Shown here in pieces: positions 60,333-64,000 of a stretch of DNA of 64,000 nt. The notes beneath the pieces are model-generated. The model ran no database searches, had not been told where the DNA came from, and was given only the letters and a program-made list of their open reading frames with translations. Position 1 is the first letter of the stretch; every line of letters starts with the position of its first letter. Source of the stretch: Harmothoe impar (taxonomy: Eukaryota > Annelida > Polychaeta > Phyllodocida > Polynoidae); NCBI GenBank assembly GCA_947462335.1, contig OX381705.1, forward strand, positions 2,232,001-2,296,000, given 5' to 3'. The position numbers were made by a program, and so were the translations under genes.

Positions 60333-60778
60333 AGGCGTGTGGCTTAAAGCAGGACCCCCTAAGACGAACGTGTCTGTCTGTGAGTAGAGGCGTGTGCATG
60401 TGGTGAGCGACTTAAGTGTAAGACAAAAAAAAATCACCGCCTCCTGCCGTGGTGAGTAGACCGGGCCGGCCGGTGGCGGCCGGCTAGTTCAATAGGGGTG
60501 ACAGCTGACTAAGGCTGTGCATGAAAAAATCCGATTTTCACCTGACCTCTGACGTTTGTTACAATGAATGTCAGAGGGAGGGAGGCGTCCTCAGGTAGGG
60601 GGTAGGAGGTTAGGCTATGGATGAGGAAAAAACACCGTTTTCAGCTGGTCTCCACGGATAGCGATGACATACCCCTCGTCATCTAAGCTCTTAAGGAGCG
60701 GAGCGGCTGAAAAGGCGTCATGCGGACAGGTCGCTAGACAGCTGGAGTGCTGTTGGAAATAGGATTAAACTCCCTCTG

Positions 60779-60786
60779 TATAAAAG
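60779..60786 (+). promoter_or_regulatory. TATA box of the death-domain gene
   Basis: TATAAAAG lies 93 bases before the ATG at 60879 and predicts transcription from about 60810. Confidence 0.6.
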
Positions 60787-60878
60787 CTCTGATTTCTGTT
60801 GGAAAAAAACCATATCGCCTCTGACCACAGTAACGTCTACTACCACCACCACCGCCTTGTCCACCTGAAAAAAAGTTA

Positions 60879-61400
60879 ATGCGGCTTGACGACGTGAGAC
60901 GCGCGAGGCAGACCGATGGGGAGAACAGTGAGGTAGGACAGCGGCGCTTAGCATATAGCGACGCCTTGCTTCGTCAACTAGGTAAAGAGTTGAGCGGATC
61001 TTGGAGAGAGTTGGGCAGTAGCTTAAAAGTTACCGCCGCCCGTATGGATGCTCTAGTAGAGCGCAGTGTCAAGACACCGGAGGAGCTGTGTACGGCGATG
61101 TTCCGAGTCTGGTGGGGTGAAACCCCGCATGGTCATAGATGGGGAGAGCTCGGTCGCGTCTTCACCCGCATTAGACGAGTGGAACTGTTGGCTCAGTGGA
61201 TGTCCCTTCTCCACAGACAGGGGTTGGATTTCGAAAACCCCGACTCGCGCGCGATGCATAAGCACTTGGGCGCCCTCGGCAGACGTCTAGGTAGCAGGTG
61301 GAAAGAGGTGGGGAACCATTTAAAATTGTCGCCTGAGAGGTTAGATAAGATCGCTGAAGAATGCGAATACGGAGGAAGTCCCGCTGAGTGGGCCTTCTGA
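60879..61400 (+). CDS. Tandem death-domain protein (second domain cut by a stop)
   Basis: 173-aa frame. The ATG context is weak (T at -3). Residues 27-114 form a death-domain-like six-helix pattern: LLRQLGKELSGSWRELGSSL, then a TAARMDALVE helix, then the conserved aromatic WW at 78-79 and a C-terminal helix with LLAQWMSLL. Residues 128-173 repeat the start of the fold (LGRRLGSRWKEVGNHLKLS, RLDKIAEEC), but the frame stops at TGA 61398-61400 inside that domain. The same frame continues to 61556 with the missing helices. Death domains assemble animal apoptosis and innate-immune complexes, and carriage by a mobile element suggests host interference or captured signalling, which is inference. There is no signal or membrane segment. 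The gene is divergent from the PC4-like gene and ends at the right TIR. Confidence 0.7.
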   Translation: MRLDDVRRARQTDGENSEVGQRRLAYSDALLRQLGKELSGSWRELGSSLKVTAARMDALVERSVKTPEELCTAMFRVWWGETPHGHRWGELGRVFTRIRRVELLAQWMSLLHRQGLDFENPDSRAMHKHLGALGRRLGSRWKEVGNHLKLSPERLDKIAEECEYGGSPAEWAF

Positions 61401-61556
61401 GTGTTGAAAATGTGGCAAGCTGAAGCTGACGGTGCCGGCGGTACGCCTTTTGAACTCCTTCGAGTGTTGACCGAGGACATGGGAAAGTTTGACCTCTGCA
61501 TCGCGATATTACTTGACTTTATCAAGCAAGAAACAACGAGAACGACGGACATGTGA
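61401..61556 (+). pseudogene. In-frame continuation of the second death domain
   Basis: Fifty-one codons directly after the TGA stay open in the same frame to the next TGA (61554-61556). They include VLKMWQAEADG, FELLRVLTEDMG and CIAILLDFIKQE, which fit helices 5 and 6 of a death domain (a tryptophan-containing helix, then a leucine-rich one). An ATG at 61410 could start a separate 48-aa peptide, but the fit to the preceding half-domain makes a broken single gene more likely. Confidence 0.65.
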
Positions 61557-62251
61557 ATTGTTGTGTTTTATTTTCATACGTCTTCTTTATTAGTAAGTAA
61601 AAAAAATGTTATAACAATTAAGACGCGTGTCCTCTTAAAGTGTCACTTCCTCCGGTCGCAGCTGATCGCCTCATCGAAGCATGTGATAAACAAAAAAAAA
61701 TGAAGAGACACGCTTCTTCCTCTCGAGAGGAAGAAGCGTGTCTCTCGATTAAAATCTTTTCTTTTCTTTTTTTCTTAAAAGAGACAAACGCCCCTTAGAG
61801 TGCCCCCCCACCCCCCTAGAGTGCCCCCCTCCCCCCTCCCCCCCTCCCCCCCACCCGCCCCATGCATCCTAAAAGCGCCCCCCTCCCCATGCATCTTAAA
61901 GGGGCCCCCCTCCCCCCCTCCCCTCCCCTCCCCTCCCCTCCCCTCCCCTCCCCCCTTATACACTCTAAAGAACGCTTCTACCTAGTTCAATAAGTCACTT
62001 CCAGTCGCTCGTAAAACAATAAAAATGAAAAAAAAAAACTTATATCGTGGTGTTTTTTATTGGTTTACCGAAAAAAATAAGAGACTCGCCTCCTCCTCCT
62101 TCTCCTCCTCCTCCTCCTCCTCTCCTTATCCTCCTCCTCCTCCTCCTCCTCCTCCTCCTCCTCCTCCTCCAAAAAAAAAAAAAAAAATATCACATTTTAA
62201 AGCGCGTGACCCCTTAAAGACGCTCATCTCTTCATTAAGTCGCGTGACGTC

Positions 62252-62282
<31 letters not shown>

Positions 62283-62711
62283 CTTCTTCTTCTTCTTCTT
62301 CTTCTTCTTCCGGTCACGTGATCAATCAGGTCACTTCCGGTCACGTGATCCTCAATGAGGTCACTCACTTCCGGTTGGCCATTAGGTCATGTGACGTCAC
62401 TTCCGGTCACGTGACTCATCAGGTCACTTCCGGTCACGTGATCCTAAATTAGGTCATATGACGTCACTTCCAGTCCCCTAAGTAGGTCATATGACGTCAC
62501 TTCCGGTCCATAAGTAGGTCATATGACGTCACTTCCGGTCACGTGACCAAATGGCGGCCTCTGATTGGCTAACTAGGTCACGTGACGTCACCACTAATCC
62601 CCTAAGTAGGTCACTTCCGGTCACCAAATGGAGGCCTCTGATTGGCTGCATGTCGATTGAGTAATAAACAGTAGTTAACCATAGTCCCGTTCCGATACAT
62701 ACTATACTACT
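61556..62711. repeat. Right TIR of element 2, with an expanded motif array
   Basis: Inverted counterpart of the left TIR, but about 300 bases longer because the stretch 62305-62640 repeats CACTTCCGGTCACGTGA and CATATGACGTCACTTCC units. I count eight exact CTTCCGG (ETS-type) cores, six CACGTG E-boxes and six TGACGTCA (CRE) sites including the one at about 62246; the left TIR has one or two of each. AATAAA at about 62018 and again in GAGTAATAAACAG near the end read outward in the direction of the death-domain gene. Confidence 0.85.
61704..61745. other. Perfect 42-bp palindrome, right TIR
   Basis: Exact copy of the palindrome at 53658-53699, about 970 bases from the right end of the element (the left one is about 670 from the left end). 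Confidence 0.9.
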
Positions 62712-62775
62712 TATATATGTTGGTTTTGTCATGTGACGAGAGAGGAAGAAAGAGATAAAACCCAAGCTATGTTAT

Positions 62776-63279
62776 CAGGTTGCGTCTGAGGTGCTATTAC
62801 CACTACAGCCTGTATTAAAACTCCGTGGTGTTTAAACAGGACGGCCTCTTACATCACCACAGTGTTTTTTAACAGACTCTATTGTTCATACAGTGTGGTT
62901 CAACAGGTCGTCCTGTTATAAGACCCCGCCCGTGGTAAACACCCTGTGGTGTTTAAACAAGCCAAGACCACTCTCCCACCATTGTTTCCGTGATAAGCCT
63001 CATGAAATATAATCTAAACTTTAAATAACTCAAAAATGCAATGCACTATATTTATTTTGCAACCATAGTCTGATAAAGGAGATTTCGATCCATATGCTCA
63101 ATATGCATTTACTTTTAGCAAATTTGACAGGAAAAACGCAAATGAGTGTATATAAATTTCACACTGAACCCATGACCCTATTACACTACAGGCAGTGTTA
63201 TCTGACTAAAACCATGGTGTTTAAACAGGCCGGGGTGTTAATACACTATGTGGTTAAACACAGTGTAGTCTGCAACCTG
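62776..63279. mobile_element. 504-bp MITE with 5-bp TSD
   Basis: Ends are CAGGTTGC and GCAACCTG, with GTTAT on both sides (62771-62775 and 63280-63284). Copy B has the unoccupied GCTATGTTATAGGATGATT at about 45440. The interior repeats TGGTGTTTAAACAGG-type words in both orientations. The 78-aa frame at its right side spans the boundary and is not a gene. Five-base duplications with these termini do not let me assign a superfamily. Confidence 0.8.
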
Positions 63280-64000
63280 GTTATAGGGTCATTAAATGTG
63301 TCTAGTAAAGTAACTACACATGATGAATAAAGGCCTATAAAAGCTGGTGTGTTTCTCATAACCCCTTATATAGGTAAATATATGCAAGGGCCTATAGTTG
63401 GTAATGTCATTTTGGTTAGGGTTTTTGGGCGCAATTGTGTGTGTGTACAGTTCAAATTAATTACTCAATACTCAAAGTGCGCCTTCAGGTGTAAAGGGTA
63501 TTGGCAACAGTGACGCTCACATTTTCCTGTGAGTTCTCTTTAATGAGTCACATATTCTTAGTAGGAACTGGTTACAACAAACTAATGGGTAGTAACTTAT
63601 TCCAGATACCACCATGTGTCTGCTGGCAAAAGCATATCTTGTGAGAGGTTAGTTCTGCTCTCGGAAAGCAGCTTGTTCCCGGCATATCATGGTATGTCTG
63701 AGCTTGGTTACTGCCTAAATCTCATGGGGAATTCTATAGCCAGAACTAACATGGCCCTACACAGGGAGCTACCTGAATTATCACTATAACTTTAGGAGCG
63801 AAGATGGCCGTCTATGTAGAGTCACCTGCTATAGCCTTACCTATTACAGCTGGATGACAGAGTAGGACCTCAGAGGCCGGGCCCCGATTAACACTGACCA
63901 GGCTGTATTGGGGGCGGAGTAGGGTAGGAGGAGGGGAGGATTGAGGAGAAAAAAGTGACACCCCAAAAGTAGGGTACTACACTGTAAATAATTAGTGTAG

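Larger units (their letters stand above)
52985..62711. mobile_element. Element 2: Polinton-like element with polymerase and death-domain genes
   Basis: The TIR begins AGTAGTATAGTATGTATCGG on the left and ends with its complement at 62711. TATATA flanks both sides (52979-52984 and 62712-62717). The unoccupied site is visible in copy B near 45385-45396. Its 9727 bp hold three transcription units: a leftward protein-primed DNA polymerase, a leftward PC4-like protein, and a rightward tandem death-domain protein. There is no integrase, major or minor capsid, packaging ATPase or maturation protease, all of which standard Polintons and adintoviruses carry. It is clearly more GC-rich than the host segment. 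The few breaks in its genes suggest a fairly recent, now inactive copy. Confidence 0.9.
52711..64000. repeat. Tandem segmental duplication, copy C (partial)
   Basis: It begins at the third AGGTCCCATGGGCTACAG, is split by element 2 (52985-62711) and by the 504-bp element (62776-63279), and continues to the window edge. After removing both, landmarks fall at the same offsets as in copy B. The flank of element 2 at 62718 (TGTTGGTTTTGTCATGTGACGAGA) continues the text found intact at 45391-45420. Confidence 0.75.

Overview
The window looks like intergenic, repeat-dominated DNA from an animal nuclear genome, most likely a marine invertebrate. It is AT-rich with microsatellites, many inverted-repeat elements, a non-LTR retrotransposon fragment and Polinton-like elements, and it has no bacterial gene organisation. 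I found no host gene I would defend, no rRNA or tRNA gene and no CRISPR array. The species cannot be named from the sequence.

Two large elements dominate. Element 1 (10071-23030) and element 2 (52985-62711) share the same terminal inverted repeat (TIR), starting AGTAGTAT and running through a common CCAAT/E-box stretch. Each is flanked by a perfect 6-bp target-site duplication (TSD): AACCTA for element 1 and TATATA for element 2. Six-base duplications, long TIRs and 5'-AG ends are Polinton/Maverick traits. With a later 3.4-kb insertion removed, element 1 is about 9.58 kb and element 2 is 9.73 kb, yet their genes differ. Element 2 carries a leftward protein-primed type B DNA polymerase gene (one frameshift, one stop), a leftward low-complexity protein ending in PC4-like repeats, and a rightward tandem death-domain gene broken by a stop. 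It has no recognisable integrase, capsid, ATPase or protease. Element 1 carries a 117-aa protein with an internal duplication and a 368-aa alanine-rich protein with LDTYD repeats, plus tandem non-coding arrays and a run of four hairpins; it has no polymerase. The simplest reading is one family of DNA-virus-related elements in which element 2 keeps replication genes and element 1 depends on others for mobility.

The rest is transposon archaeology. From 30785 to the right edge lie three head-to-tail copies (A, B and a partial C) of a host segment of about 7 kb. Because the copies are paralogous, insertions in one copy can be compared with the empty site in another. This gives exact ends for six elements: 32347-38084 (3-bp TSD), 41158-42025 and 42225-43076 (TA), 48988-49561 (8-bp), 52985-62711 (6-bp) and 62776-63279 (5-bp). 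All six entered after the duplication.

Left of this, 1-10064 holds a small MITE (1981-2469), diverged remnants of the duplicated segment, and a 6.5-kb non-coding TIR element (3261-9777). The stretch 23037-30784 is AT-rich host-like DNA with small inverted-repeat elements and a tandem repeat that reads as a recurring peptide.
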